In this document: one piece after another, positions 41,520 through 49,078 of the stretch
How positions within the stretch are numbered: the stretch's first letter is position 1
Layout of the letters: each line of letters starts with the position of its first letter
Assembly (NCBI GenBank): GCA_002344055.1
Contig: DDTH01000006.1
Location: forward strand, 349,037-413,036
Length of the DNA: 64,000 nt
Reading direction: 5' to 3'
DNA from: Sphingomonadales bacterium UBA2369
Lineage (GTDB): Bacteria > Pseudomonadota > Alphaproteobacteria > Sphingomonadales > Sphingomonadaceae
The notes under the pieces: model-generated
Database searches by the model: none
The model's input: the letters and a program-made list of their open reading frames with translations, nothing else
Told to the model about the DNA's origin: nothing
Made by a program: the position numbers and the translations under genes

Positions 41520-42180
41520 GGACCGGGACCTTGCGCAGCTCGAACAGGCTGATACGCCCGGTCATGGTGCGGACGGAGCGCCGCGCCGTGCCGGCGCCGG
41601 GCCGCTGCTCGTCGAGGAGCCGCTCGATCGCGCCATCGGCGTTCGCCTGGGTGTTCTCCTTGCCGTCCAGCCGCTGGATCACGCGGAACAGGCGCCGCAT
41701 GAGCGCCCCGTCCTGCCGGGCGTAGTCGGCGATATGGACCGACCCGCCGGGCCGGACGGCGTCGACCATCGCCGCGATCCCGGCCGCCTTCTCGGCGAGC
41801 GGCACCTGATGGAAGACCAGGCTCGATACCGCCTTGTCGAAGACGCCGTGCTGCGCCCCGGCGTCGCGCGCGAACCCCCGGCGCCACTCGATCTCGAGGC
41901 CGGCCGAACCGGCCTTCCTCGCCGCGATGGCGAGGGCCTCGGGGTCGGGGTCGAGGCCGACCACCCGCGCTCCGGGCGCCATGCGCTTCAGGAGGATTGC
42001 CAGCGAGCCGGTGCCGCAGCCGACGTCGACGAGGCTCTCGCCCTCCTTCAGGTCGATCTGCCAGACGAGCGCTGTCCGCCACGCCCGCTCGCGCGTCGCC
42101 AGCCCCACTGCGAGGTCGTAGAGCGGGGTGAGCCCGGGTCGGCCGAGGGCCGGGGTAAACTGCTGGTCGGAGGTCGTCAT
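41512..42180 (-). CDS. class I SAM methyltransferase in czc operon
   Basis: A 222-aa methyltransferase: LVDVGCGTGSLAILLKR (motif I), VVGLDPDPEAL (motif II) and AVRPGGSVHIADYAR (post-II). The substrate is unknown. It is the first gene after the CadR-type promoter (42211-42241), so it is metal-induced. It overlaps the short CDF gene by 8 bp. Methyltransferases of this kind are recurrent in czc clusters of sphingomonads to my knowledge, but their role is unproven. Confidence 0.82.
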   Translation of the reverse strand: MTTSDQQFTPALGRPGLTPLYDLAVGLATRERAWRTALVWQIDLKEGESLVDVGCGTGSLAILLKRMAPGARVVGLDPDPEALAIAARKAGSAGLEIEWRRGFARDAGAQHGVFDKAVSSLVFHQVPLAEKAAGIAAMVDAVRPGGSVHIADYARQDGALMRRLFRVIQRLDGKENTQANADGAIERLLDEQRPGAGTARRSVRTMTGRISLFELRKVPVHG

Positions 42181-42210
42181 CTGCCACCTTCGAGAATCGC
42201 TGGTGACGCG

Positions 42211-42241
42211 TCTATGGTCCTTGTAGCGGCTACAAGGTCAA
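42211..42241 (-). promoter_or_regulatory. CadR/PbrR-type promoter-operator for czc operon
   Basis: CCTTGTAGC (42219-42227) and GCTACAAGG (42229-42237) form a perfect 9-bp palindrome around one base. On the minus strand TTGACC (42236-42241) and CATAGA (42211-42216) are 19 nt apart with the palindrome in the spacer. This is the standard layout of a MerR-family metal promoter. Confidence 0.82.
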
Positions 42242-42253
42242 GGGTTGATGACG

Positions 42254-42676
42254 ATGAAGATCGGCGAATTGGCGCGACGGGCAGGATCGACCAGCGAGAC
42301 GGTCCGCTACTACGAGCGCATCGGCCTGCTGCCGCGGCCCGGTCGGACGGACAGCAATTACCGGGACTATAGCGAGGAGGACGTCGAGCGCCTGGCCTTC
42401 ATTCGCCACGCCCGCAGCCTCGGCTTCGAGCTGGACGACGCGGCCTCGCTTCTCAAGCTCGCTGACGCGGTCGGTGCGGACTGTGGTAAGGTCGATGCGG
42501 TCGCGCAGCGCCATCTGGAGGCAATCGAGGCGAAGATCCTGAAGCTCCAGTCCCTTCAGCAGGAGTTACGTGCCATTCTCGCCCAGTGTCAGGGCGGCGC
42601 TATATCCAGCTGCCGCATCATCGGTGCGATGCGCGATCACAGTGGATGTGGAACCGGGCACGTCGGAGGCCAGTGA
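42254..42676 (+). CDS. cadR: MerR-family divalent metal regulator (CadR/PbrR-like)
   Basis: A 140-aa activator with winged HTH (MKIGELARRAGSTSETVRYYE), YRDYSEEDVERLAFIRHARSLGF, a dimer helix, and metal ligands C in ADCGKVD plus CQGGAISSC in the C-terminal loop. Three such Cys match CadR/PbrR, which sense Cd, Pb or Zn. The ATG at 42254 is chosen because AAGGG lies nine bases upstream; ATG at 42248 is also possible. It is divergent from the czc operon that it should control. Confidence 0.88.
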   Translation: MKIGELARRAGSTSETVRYYERIGLLPRPGRTDSNYRDYSEEDVERLAFIRHARSLGFELDDAASLLKLADAVGADCGKVDAVAQRHLEAIEAKILKLQSLQQELRAILAQCQGGAISSCRIIGAMRDHSGCGTGHVGGQ

Positions 42677-42760
42677 GCTGACCTCTACAATTACCCACGA
42701 GACGCTGCAGGTCGATGCATCGGGGCCTCAGACACCCGCCACGAATGCAACCATCCGAGA

Positions 42761-42778
42761 AATATGCATCGGCATATT
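42761..42778. promoter_or_regulatory. ArsR operator candidate
   Basis: AATATGC (42761-42767) and GCATATT (42772-42778) are perfect inverted repeats with a 4-nt spacer, in an AT-rich spot 47 bp before arsR. A TTGACC -35-like element follows at 42790. Position and form suit autorepression by ArsR. Confidence 0.55.
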
Positions 42779-42804
42779 CCGATGAGTGGTTGACCAGCTA
42801 GAAT

Positions 42805-42824
42805 CCATCGGTCAAACACGATGG
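42805..42824 (+). promoter_or_regulatory. inverted repeat abutting the arsR start codon
   Basis: CCATCG (42805-42810) and CGATGG (42819-42824) are perfect complements around an 8-nt loop, and the arsR ATG begins at the next base. It may be a second operator or an mRNA hairpin that affects initiation. Confidence 0.35.
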
Positions 42825-43154
42825 ATGACGGAAGACAATGCGTTGGCCGCCCTCGCGGCGCTATCTCATCCCACTCGCCTGCAGGCATTCCGCCTCCTGG
42901 TGCGCCATGAGCCGGAGGGGCTGCCGACCGGCGCACTGGTTGAAGCTACCGGCATTTCTCAGAGCACCTTCTCGAGTCATTTGGCGGTGCTGGCCAAGGC
43001 CGGCTTGGTGATCGCCGAGAAGCAGGGCCGCCAGCAGATTCAGCGCGCGAGCATGTCGTCGCTCGTCGCCCTGATGACGTTCCTTGCCAAGGATTGCTGC
43101 GGCGGTCGCGCAGAGCTGTGCGAGCCGCTGATGGCCGAACTCACCTGCTGCTGA
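42825..43154 (+). CDS. arsR: ArsR-family arsenic repressor
   Basis: A 109-aa winged-helix repressor: ALAALSHPTRLQAFRLLVRH (helices 1-2), GISQSTFSSHLAVLAKAGLVI (recognition helix), KQGRQQIQRASM (wing). The C-terminal Cys set KDCCGGRAELC...LTCC gives the As(III) site of the type with two adjacent Cys plus a later one. The ATG at 42825 is chosen over a GTG at 42786 because the latter would place the N-terminus inside the promoter. It leads the arsRCBN2H operon. Confidence 0.92.
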   Translation: MTEDNALAALAALSHPTRLQAFRLLVRHEPEGLPTGALVEATGISQSTFSSHLAVLAKAGLVIAEKQGRQQIQRASMSSLVALMTFLAKDCCGGRAELCEPLMAELTCC

Positions 43155-43167
43155 CCGGAGTTCCGCC

Positions 43168-43596
43168 ATGTCCGTCGACATCGTCATCTACCACAACCCC
43201 GAGTGTGGCACCTCGCGCAACGCGCTGGCGATGATCCGCAACGCCGGCATCGAGCCGCATGTCGTTGAATATCTCAAGACGCCGCCATCGCGCGCGCTGC
43301 TGGTTCATTTGATCGCACGCGCCGGCATCACGCCGCGGGCCTTGCTGCGCGAGAAGGGCACACCCTATGCCGAGCTAGGGCTCGCGGACGAGGGCCTGTC
43401 CGATGACGCGCTTGTTGATGCGATGATCAGACATCCCATCCTGATCAATCGCCCCATAGTGGTGACGCCGCTGGGCGTGAGGCTGTGCCGCCCATCGGAG
43501 ACGGTGCTCGAGCTTCTGCCGGAACCCCAGCGGGCGGCCTTCGCCAAGGAAGATGGTGAGCAGGTCGTCGACTCTGGCGGTCATCGCGTGCTCTGA
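43168..43596 (+). CDS. arsC: glutaredoxin-type arsenate reductase
   Basis: A 142-aa ArsC of the glutaredoxin-coupled class. It reduces arsenate to arsenite. C13 in HNPECGTSRNAL is the catalytic Cys; RPIVVTPLGVRLCRP carries the Arg residues that hold the oxyanion. It begins 13 bp after arsR, and its stop shares a base with the next start (TGATG, 43594-43598). Confidence 0.95.
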   Translation: MSVDIVIYHNPECGTSRNALAMIRNAGIEPHVVEYLKTPPSRALLVHLIARAGITPRALLREKGTPYAELGLADEGLSDDALVDAMIRHPILINRPIVVTPLGVRLCRPSETVLELLPEPQRAAFAKEDGEQVVDSGGHRVL

Positions 43597-44624
43597 TGGG
43601 CGCGTTCGAGCGGTATCTGTCCGTCTGGGTCGGCCTCTGCATCGTGGTCGGCATTGCGCTGGGACAGGCTGTCCCCGGCGTCTTCGCGGTGATCGCCGCG
43701 GCGGAGGTCGCACGGGTGAACCTCGTCGTTGCCGCGCTGATCTGGCTCATGATCATCCCGATGCTTCTGAAGATCGACTTCGGCGCGCTCGGCTCGGTGC
43801 GGCAGCACTGGAAGGGTGTCGGCGTCACCGTGTTTGTGAACTGGGCGGTGAAGCCTTTCTCCATGGCCGTCCTCGGCACGTTGTTCCTCGGATGGCTGTT
43901 CGCACCGCTGCTGCCCGCCAACGAAATTCAGTCCTACATCGCTGGCCTGATACTGCTGGCCGCAGCCCCGTGCACCGCGATGGTCTTCGTCTGGTCGAAC
44001 CTCTGCGGTGGCGACCCGACCTACACGCTCAGCCAGGTAGCGCTGAACGACGTGCTTATGGTCTTCCTGTTCGCCCCTCTGGTCGCCCTGCTGCTCGGGG
44101 TCGCCTCGGTAACCGTGCCATGGGCGACGCTGCTGCTGTCGGTGGCGCTCTACATCGTGGCGCCGGTGATCGCGGCGCAGGTCATCCGTCGCGCCGTCCT
44201 GAAGGGCGGCGGTCGGCCATCGCTCGATCGATTGCTTGCAATACTCGGACCGATCTCGCTAGGCGCGCTCCTGGTCACGCTCGTTCTGCTGTTCGGCTTT
44301 CAGGGCGAGCAGATCGTGGCGCAGCCGTTCGTCATCGCACTCATCGCGGTGCCGATCCTGATCCAGGTCTACCTTAACGCCGGTATCGCATATTCGCTGT
44401 CGCGAAGGCTCGGCGTCGCCTGGTGTGTGGCCGCGCCCGCCGCTCTGATCGGCGCGTCCAATTTCTTCGAGCTGGCCGTGGCCGCCGCGATCTCGCTGTT
44501 CGGCCTGCATAGCGGCGCCGCGCTCGCCACCGTGGTCGGCGTGCTGGTGGAGGTGCCGGTCATGCTCAGCGTCGTCGCGATCGTCAGGCGGACCCGACCT
44601 TGGTATGAGCGGAGAGCCGCATGA
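43596..44624 (+). CDS. acr3: ACR3-family arsenite efflux permease
   Basis: A 342-aa membrane protein with about ten helices. AAAPCTAMVFVWSNLCGGDPTYTL carries the conserved Cys of ACR3 transporters in TM4 (shown here as APCTAMVFVWS). It exports As(OH)3 made by ArsC. The ATG at 43596 overlaps arsC by one base, and the stop overlaps arsN2 (ATGA, 44621-44624). Confidence 0.94.
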   Translation: MGAFERYLSVWVGLCIVVGIALGQAVPGVFAVIAAAEVARVNLVVAALIWLMIIPMLLKIDFGALGSVRQHWKGVGVTVFVNWAVKPFSMAVLGTLFLGWLFAPLLPANEIQSYIAGLILLAAAPCTAMVFVWSNLCGGDPTYTLSQVALNDVLMVFLFAPLVALLLGVASVTVPWATLLLSVALYIVAPVIAAQVIRRAVLKGGGRPSLDRLLAILGPISLGALLVTLVLLFGFQGEQIVAQPFVIALIAVPILIQVYLNAGIAYSLSRRLGVAWCVAAPAALIGASNFFELAVAAAISLFGLHSGAALATVVGVLVEVPVMLSVVAIVRRTRPWYERRAA

Positions 44625-45061
44625 GCCGGGTGACGTTTTCGGGGATCGTCCGGGGTGCACATGACGTGCTTCGCCTCGCCCTGGATGCGGCTGGACTGCC
44701 CACCGACGACCTGGACGGACCGAACCGAGCATTTTTCGGGCTTTCGGACGAGCAGGGGCCGATCGGCTTCATCGGGCTCGAGGGTGATGGCTCCGACCGG
44801 CTTTTGCGCTCGCTTGTCGTCGTGCCCAGTCGCAGGCTTCAAGGGCACGGCGCCCTGCTGGTTGCTCACGCCGAGGCGGTCGCGCGCCTTGATGGCGTCG
44901 AGCGTCTGCACCTGCTGACGACCTCAGTCGCCGAATTCTTTCGCGCGCGCGGATATCGCGACCGCGAGCGGGCGGACGCGCCGGCCGCCATCGTGGCGAC
45001 GGCTCAGTTCAGGTCGATCTGCCCCGGCAGCGCCACCTATCTCGTCAAGGACCTCGCATGA
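44621..45061 (+). CDS. arsN2: arsenic resistance N-acetyltransferase ArsN2
   Basis: A 146-aa GNAT-family enzyme. LLRSLVVVPSRRLQGHGALLV is the acetyl-CoA binding motif (Q/R-x-x-G-x-G/A). The ending (FFRARGYRDRERADAPAAI) is typical of ArsN2, which acetylates organoarsenic or amino-group substrates; the exact substrate here is unknown. It sits between acr3 and arsH, both joined by ATGA overlaps. Confidence 0.88.
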   Translation: MSRVTFSGIVRGAHDVLRLALDAAGLPTDDLDGPNRAFFGLSDEQGPIGFIGLEGDGSDRLLRSLVVVPSRRLQGHGALLVAHAEAVARLDGVERLHLLTTSVAEFFRARGYRDRERADAPAAIVATAQFRSICPGSATYLVKDLA

Positions 45062-45801
45062 GCCGCCTCCGCCATCTCCGCGACGCCGACCTCCTACCCG
45101 CCCTCGACCCGGCGTTCGTGATGCCCCGCCCGGCCCAGGGCTTAGGCGATGATCGGCAGCCGCCGCGCATCCTGCTGCTCTACGGATCGCTGCGGGAGCG
45201 CGCCTTCTCACGCCTGGCGGCTGAGGAGGCTGCACGGCTGCTCAAGCTGTTCGGGGCTGAGACGCGCATCTTTGATCCGTCCGACCTGCCCCTGCCAGAC
45301 CAGATCCCTGGCGACGACCACCCGGCCGTCCACGAGCTGCGCGAGCACGCCTTCTGGTCCGAGGGTATGGTCTGGTGCAGCCCGGAGCGCCACGGCCAGA
45401 TCACCGGCATCATGAAGGCCCAGATCGACCATCTGCCGCTGGAAATGAAGGGGCGGCGTCCGACGCAGGGCCGCACGCTCGCCGTGATGCAGGTTTCCGG
45501 CGGATCGCAGTCATTCAACGCCGTCAACACGCTGCGCCTGCTCGGCCGGTGGATGCGCATGTTCACGATCCCGAACCAGTCGTCGGTGGCTATGGCCTAC
45601 AAGGAGTTCGACGAGGCAGGCAGGATGAGGCCGTCGAGCTATTATGATCGTATCGTCGATGTGATGGAGGAGCTGGTGCGCATCACGGTTCTGATGCGCC
45701 CCCATGCCGGACAGCTCGTCGATCGCTATTCGGAGCGCAAGGCAGCAGCTCTGCGCGCCGAGGTCGAGGATCATTCAAGGATTGCGATCGGTCGACGCTG
45801 A
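45058..45801 (+). CDS. arsH: arsenical resistance NADPH-dependent FMN reductase ArsH
   Basis: A 247-aa flavoprotein. ILLLYGSLRERAFSRLAAEE is the FMN phosphate-binding loop, and RTLAVMQVSGGSQSFN is the family hallmark. ArsH oxidises trivalent methylated or aromatic arsenicals in known cases. It is the last gene of the operon. The following 135 bp contain the SOS box of umuD. Confidence 0.95.
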   Translation: MSRLRHLRDADLLPALDPAFVMPRPAQGLGDDRQPPRILLLYGSLRERAFSRLAAEEAARLLKLFGAETRIFDPSDLPLPDQIPGDDHPAVHELREHAFWSEGMVWCSPERHGQITGIMKAQIDHLPLEMKGRRPTQGRTLAVMQVSGGSQSFNAVNTLRLLGRWMRMFTIPNQSSVAMAYKEFDEAGRMRPSSYYDRIVDVMEELVRITVLMRPHAGQLVDRYSERKAAALRAEVEDHSRIAIGRR

Positions 45802-45875
45802 TCCTGCCATGTCGCTCGTCTCAGGGTGATGGCTAGCGCGGTGCGCCTCTAAGGCGGGTCGCATTCGCAATTTCT

Positions 45876-45890
45876 GTTCTCAATATGTTC
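45876..45890 (+). promoter_or_regulatory. LexA box (alphaproteobacterial SOS box)
   Basis: GTTC (45876-45879), seven bases, GTTC (45887-45890): the direct-repeat LexA site of alphaproteobacteria. It lies 45 bp before the umuD start and should place umuDC under DNA-damage control. Confidence 0.82.
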
Positions 45891-45935
45891 TCGGGAGCAT
45901 ACAGCGCCGGCGAACCGATTCTGAGAGCAGGAAGA

Positions 45936-46364
45936 ATGACCAGCCTTACGCTGCACGACGTCCCGTTCGAGCCTATCGCTCGTGAGGCTCGCCTCTTCGT
46001 CTGCACCACCCCGGCGGGTTTTCCCTCGCCCGCTCAGGACGACATGGAGGAGCCGATCGACCTCGGCGCCTGGCTGATCGATCACCCCGCGGCCAGCTAC
46101 ATCATGCGGGTGTCGGGACACTCGATGACCGGCGCCGGGATCAACGATGGCGACCTCGTCGTCGTAAGCCGGTCTGCTGAACCTCGATCGGGCGACATCG
46201 TCGTGGCGATGGTTCATGGCGACCGCACGATGAAGCGGCTGCGGCGGCGCGGCGAGAGGCTATGGCTCGTGCCAGAGGCCGAGGGTTATGATGCGATCCA
46301 GGTCGACGAGCATGTCGAGGTGTGGGGCGTCGTGGTCGCGCTGGCCCGCCGATATCGGGCATGA
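45936..46364 (+). CDS. umuD: UmuD-like SOS mutagenesis protein
   Basis: A 142-aa S24/LexA-type protein. The self-cleavage site is Ala-Gly in TTPAGFPSP; the nucleophile Ser is in VSGHSMTGAGI and the general-base Lys in DRTMKRLRR. After RecA-assisted cleavage it would pair with UmuC as polymerase V. The start at 45936 follows AGGAA. The stop overlaps umuC (ATGA, 46361-46364). Confidence 0.92.
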   Translation: MTSLTLHDVPFEPIAREARLFVCTTPAGFPSPAQDDMEEPIDLGAWLIDHPAASYIMRVSGHSMTGAGINDGDLVVVSRSAEPRSGDIVVAMVHGDRTMKRLRRRGERLWLVPEAEGYDAIQVDEHVEVWGVVVALARRYRA

Positions 46365-47629
46365 CCGCGATCGGCCTGATCGACTGCAACAACTTCTATG
46401 TCAGCTGCGAGCGCGCGTTCGATTCCTCGCTGATCGGCGTGCCGGTGGTCGTGGCCAGCAACAACGACGGGTGCGCCATCGCCCGTTCGAACGAAGCCAA
46501 GGCGCTTGGGGTCAGGATGGGTGACCCCATCCACCTGATCCGTGACCGCCTGGACAGGCACGGCGTGGTGGTTCGCTCGTCCAATTACACGCTCTACGGT
46601 GACATGCAGCGGCGGATCCTGTCGGCCATCGACGATTTCGCTAGCGAGGTTGAGATCTACTCCATCGATGAGAGCTTCCTCGACCTGACGCCGTTCGGCG
46701 ACCGCGACCTGGTCGCCCACGCCAACGGCATGCGCACGCAGGTTCGGCGCTGGACCACGATCCCGACCTGCGTCGGCATCGGTCCGACCAAGACGCTGGC
46801 GAAGCTCGCCAACGCCGCGGCGAAGAAGAATCCGATATTCGATGGGGTCGCCGACCTGCGGGACGACGCGATCCGGCGCTTCGTCCTCGACCGCTTTCCG
46901 GTCGGCGACGTCTGGGGGGTGGGTCGGGCGACCGCGTCAAAGCTGGCGGGTCTGGGCATCGCCACCGCCGGGCAGCTCCGCGACATGCAGATGAGGCAGG
47001 CTCGTGGGCTTGGCACCGTGGTTCTTGAGCGCCTCGTCGCCGAACTGCGGGGCGTCGCGGCGAGCGCCGTCGACGTGGTCGAGCCGCAGCGCAAGGGGAT
47101 GGCCGTGACCCGGTCGTTCGGTAGCCCGGTCGGAGACCTGGAGACGCTGATGGGCGCGGTCGCACAGTTCGCCATGCGCGCGGGCGAGAAGTTGCGATCG
47201 CATGGCCTGGTGGCCGGCCAGCTCACCGTCTTCTTCCACACCAACCAGCACAAGCGGGACCGGCCGCAGCACCATGGCAGCCGCCGCCTGACGCTGCACC
47301 CGATGACCGACGACTCTCTCGAGCTCCTCGCGGCGGCGCGCCGGGGGGTCGAGGCGGCGTGGCGCGACGGCTTCGCCTACACCAAGGCCGGCGTGATGCT
47401 GGACGATCTTGTGGCGGCCGAGCAGCGGCCGCGGACCCTGTTCGAGGGGGACGTCGAGCGCCGCGCCCGTCTGATGACCGCGCTGGACGAGGTGAACGGC
47501 CGTTTCGGTCGCTTCACGGCGGTGCCCGGCACGCAGGGTTTCAGGTGGGGATGGACGGCGCGCGCCGAGAGCCGGTCGCCCGCCTGGACGACCCGGCTTG
47601 CCGACGTGCCGGTGGTGGCGGCCGGGTGA
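46361..47629 (+). CDS. umuC: UmuC-like Y-family DNA polymerase
   Basis: A 422-aa translesion polymerase. IGLIDCNNFYVSCERAF holds the first metal-binding Asp, and YSIDESFLDL the catalytic Asp-Glu. CVGIGPTKTLAKLANAAAKK and VWGVGRATASKLAGLGI are the thumb helix-hairpin-helix. Length is normal for UmuC. Co-translated with umuD. Mobile elements often carry SOS-driven polymerases. Confidence 0.95.
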   Translation: MTAIGLIDCNNFYVSCERAFDSSLIGVPVVVASNNDGCAIARSNEAKALGVRMGDPIHLIRDRLDRHGVVVRSSNYTLYGDMQRRILSAIDDFASEVEIYSIDESFLDLTPFGDRDLVAHANGMRTQVRRWTTIPTCVGIGPTKTLAKLANAAAKKNPIFDGVADLRDDAIRRFVLDRFPVGDVWGVGRATASKLAGLGIATAGQLRDMQMRQARGLGTVVLERLVAELRGVAASAVDVVEPQRKGMAVTRSFGSPVGDLETLMGAVAQFAMRAGEKLRSHGLVAGQLTVFFHTNQHKRDRPQHHGSRRLTLHPMTDDSLELLAAARRGVEAAWRDGFAYTKAGVMLDDLVAAEQRPRTLFEGDVERRARLMTALDEVNGRFGRFTAVPGTQGFRWGWTARAESRSPAWTTRLADVPVVAAG

Positions 47630-47690
47630 TGCGGTGGATCTGCAAGACCTCCCAGGCCAAGGCGGCGTCGCTAGCGGCAGTCCTTTATTA

Positions 47691-47708
47691 TTGCAACGAT
47701 ATATGCAA
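47691..47708. promoter_or_regulatory. inverted repeat before HTH regulator gene
   Basis: TTGCA (47691-47695) and TGCAA (47704-47708) are inverted repeats with an 8-nt spacer, 11 bp before the ATG at 47719 in an AT-rich stretch. A related 16-bp sequence recurs at 47941-47956 (13 of 16 bases match in the reverse sense). Both could be sites for the HTH protein encoded here. Confidence 0.45.
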
Positions 47709-47718
47709 CACTGAAGCG

Positions 47719-48042
47719 ATGGGACGGCCTAGACGCACCTCAGATCCCGATCTTGCGTCACGGCTCAGGGGATATCTGGCCGAGCGCAGGTGCACGCTCA
47801 CCGACGTCGCGCGCACGATTGGTGTAGACAAGGCGACGGTGAGTCGAGCCATGGCGGAGGAGGCTTTCTCCAGCGACCTTCGAACCAGGATCGCGGCGTT
47901 GACGCGGGGCGTCCAGCATCAGGAAACAGTCGTAGATATGTTGCAAGAATCGTTGCGTTTACTCGCGAGTGCCGATAGGCTGCGTCAGGACGCCGAGCGA
48001 TTGCTGAGCCAGGCTATCGACCGTGCGGCACGGACCCAATAG
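47719..48042 (+). CDS. small HTH regulator of the AAA-protease unit
   Basis: A 107-aa protein. GYLAERRCTLTDVARTIGVDK and ATVSRAMAEEAFSSDLRTRIA form an XRE/LacI-like HTH; the second half is a helical segment (LQESLRLLASADRLRQDAERLL) that could dimerise. An alternative ATG at 47629 overlaps the umuC stop, but the operator-like repeat lies between, which favours 47719. It ends 11 bp before the AAA ATPase gene and probably represses the unit. Confidence 0.72.
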   Translation: MGRPRRTSDPDLASRLRGYLAERRCTLTDVARTIGVDKATVSRAMAEEAFSSDLRTRIAALTRGVQHQETVVDMLQESLRLLASADRLRQDAERLLSQAIDRAARTQ

Positions 48043-48053
48043 GAGCTCACCAG

Positions 48054-49034
48054 ATGGCCAGCAGCAAACAGCTCGTAGCGATGATCCGGAGCCATGCCGC
48101 AGGCGACGATCAGCGCTTTCTGTCCATCGCGGAGCACATCGCTGCGGACGCTTCCAAGGCGGGCCACCATCGGATGGCGGACGAGATAAGGCTGCTCGTG
48201 AATTCGCTCCGCGAGGAGGCTGACGAGCGCCGGCCGGCATCCCGTCCGACGCTCCTCGCAGCGCCTCGGGGCGAGTTGGCCTCGCTGGTTCGCGCTTCCT
48301 ATCCCGAGACCCGCCTGTCGGACGTGGTGCTCTCGGAGGACATCCACACCCGCCTCCAGCGCATAGTGCGTGAACATCGGGAGCGTGTGCTGCTGGCGGA
48401 CAGCGGCCTCTCTCCGCGCCGGAAGATCCTGCTGTCGGGTCCGCCTGGCACGGGCAAGAGCATGACGGCGGCCGCGATCGCGGGGGAGCTCGGCCTGCCG
48501 TTGTTCACGGTCCTGCTGGATGGGGTGATCACCAAGTTCATGGGCGAGACGGCCGCCAAGCTGCGGATCGTGTTCGACGCCATGCAGGGTGCGCGCGGCG
48601 TCTACTTCTTCGACGAGGTCGACGCCCTGGCGACCCGTCGAGGCGCGGAAAACGACATCGGCGAGGCCCGGCGCATGCTGAACTCCTTCCTCCAGTTCCT
48701 CGACGAGGATTCATCGGGCAGCTTGATCTTCGCCGCGACCAACCATCAGGAGCTGCTCGACCGCGCGATCTTCCGGCGGTTCGAGGCGACGATCAGCTAC
48801 GATCTCCCGCCTCCGGACCACGTGCGGCGCATCGTGACGCAGAGGCTGCCGCAGTTCGACCTCGCGGCGATCGAGTGGGCCGAGGTGACCGACGCGGCGG
48901 AGGGGCTCAGCCAGGCGGACATCGTCGCCGCCGCCGACGACGCCGCACGCGACGCGGTGCTCGAGGCCGGTGGCGTCCTGACCGGCGATACCCTCGTGCG
49001 CGCGGTGCGCGACAGGGCCGACCCGGTCCGGTAG
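48054..49034 (+). CDS. AAA+ ATPase paired with subtilisin-like protease
   Basis: A 326-aa classical AAA ATPase. Walker A GPPGTGKS at 129-136, Walker B VYFFDEVD at 183-190, sensor 1 FAATN at 226-230 and the Arg pair RAIFRRF at 237-243. The N-terminal 80 residues are helical and carry HHRMADEIRLL. AGGAG lies about eight bases before the ATG. It precedes an S8 protease gene by 44 bp. AAA/S8 pairs recur next to defence genes as I recall. The ATPase may feed or gate the protease. Confidence 0.88.
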   Translation: MASSKQLVAMIRSHAAGDDQRFLSIAEHIAADASKAGHHRMADEIRLLVNSLREEADERRPASRPTLLAAPRGELASLVRASYPETRLSDVVLSEDIHTRLQRIVREHRERVLLADSGLSPRRKILLSGPPGTGKSMTAAAIAGELGLPLFTVLLDGVITKFMGETAAKLRIVFDAMQGARGVYFFDEVDALATRRGAENDIGEARRMLNSFLQFLDEDSSGSLIFAATNHQELLDRAIFRRFEATISYDLPPPDHVRRIVTQRLPQFDLAAIEWAEVTDAAEGLSQADIVAAADDAARDAVLEAGGVLTGDTLVRAVRDRADPVR

Positions 49035-49078
49035 CAACCTCACTGGCAGTCGCCGGTGGCTGCTGCTAGCCTGCCCCC

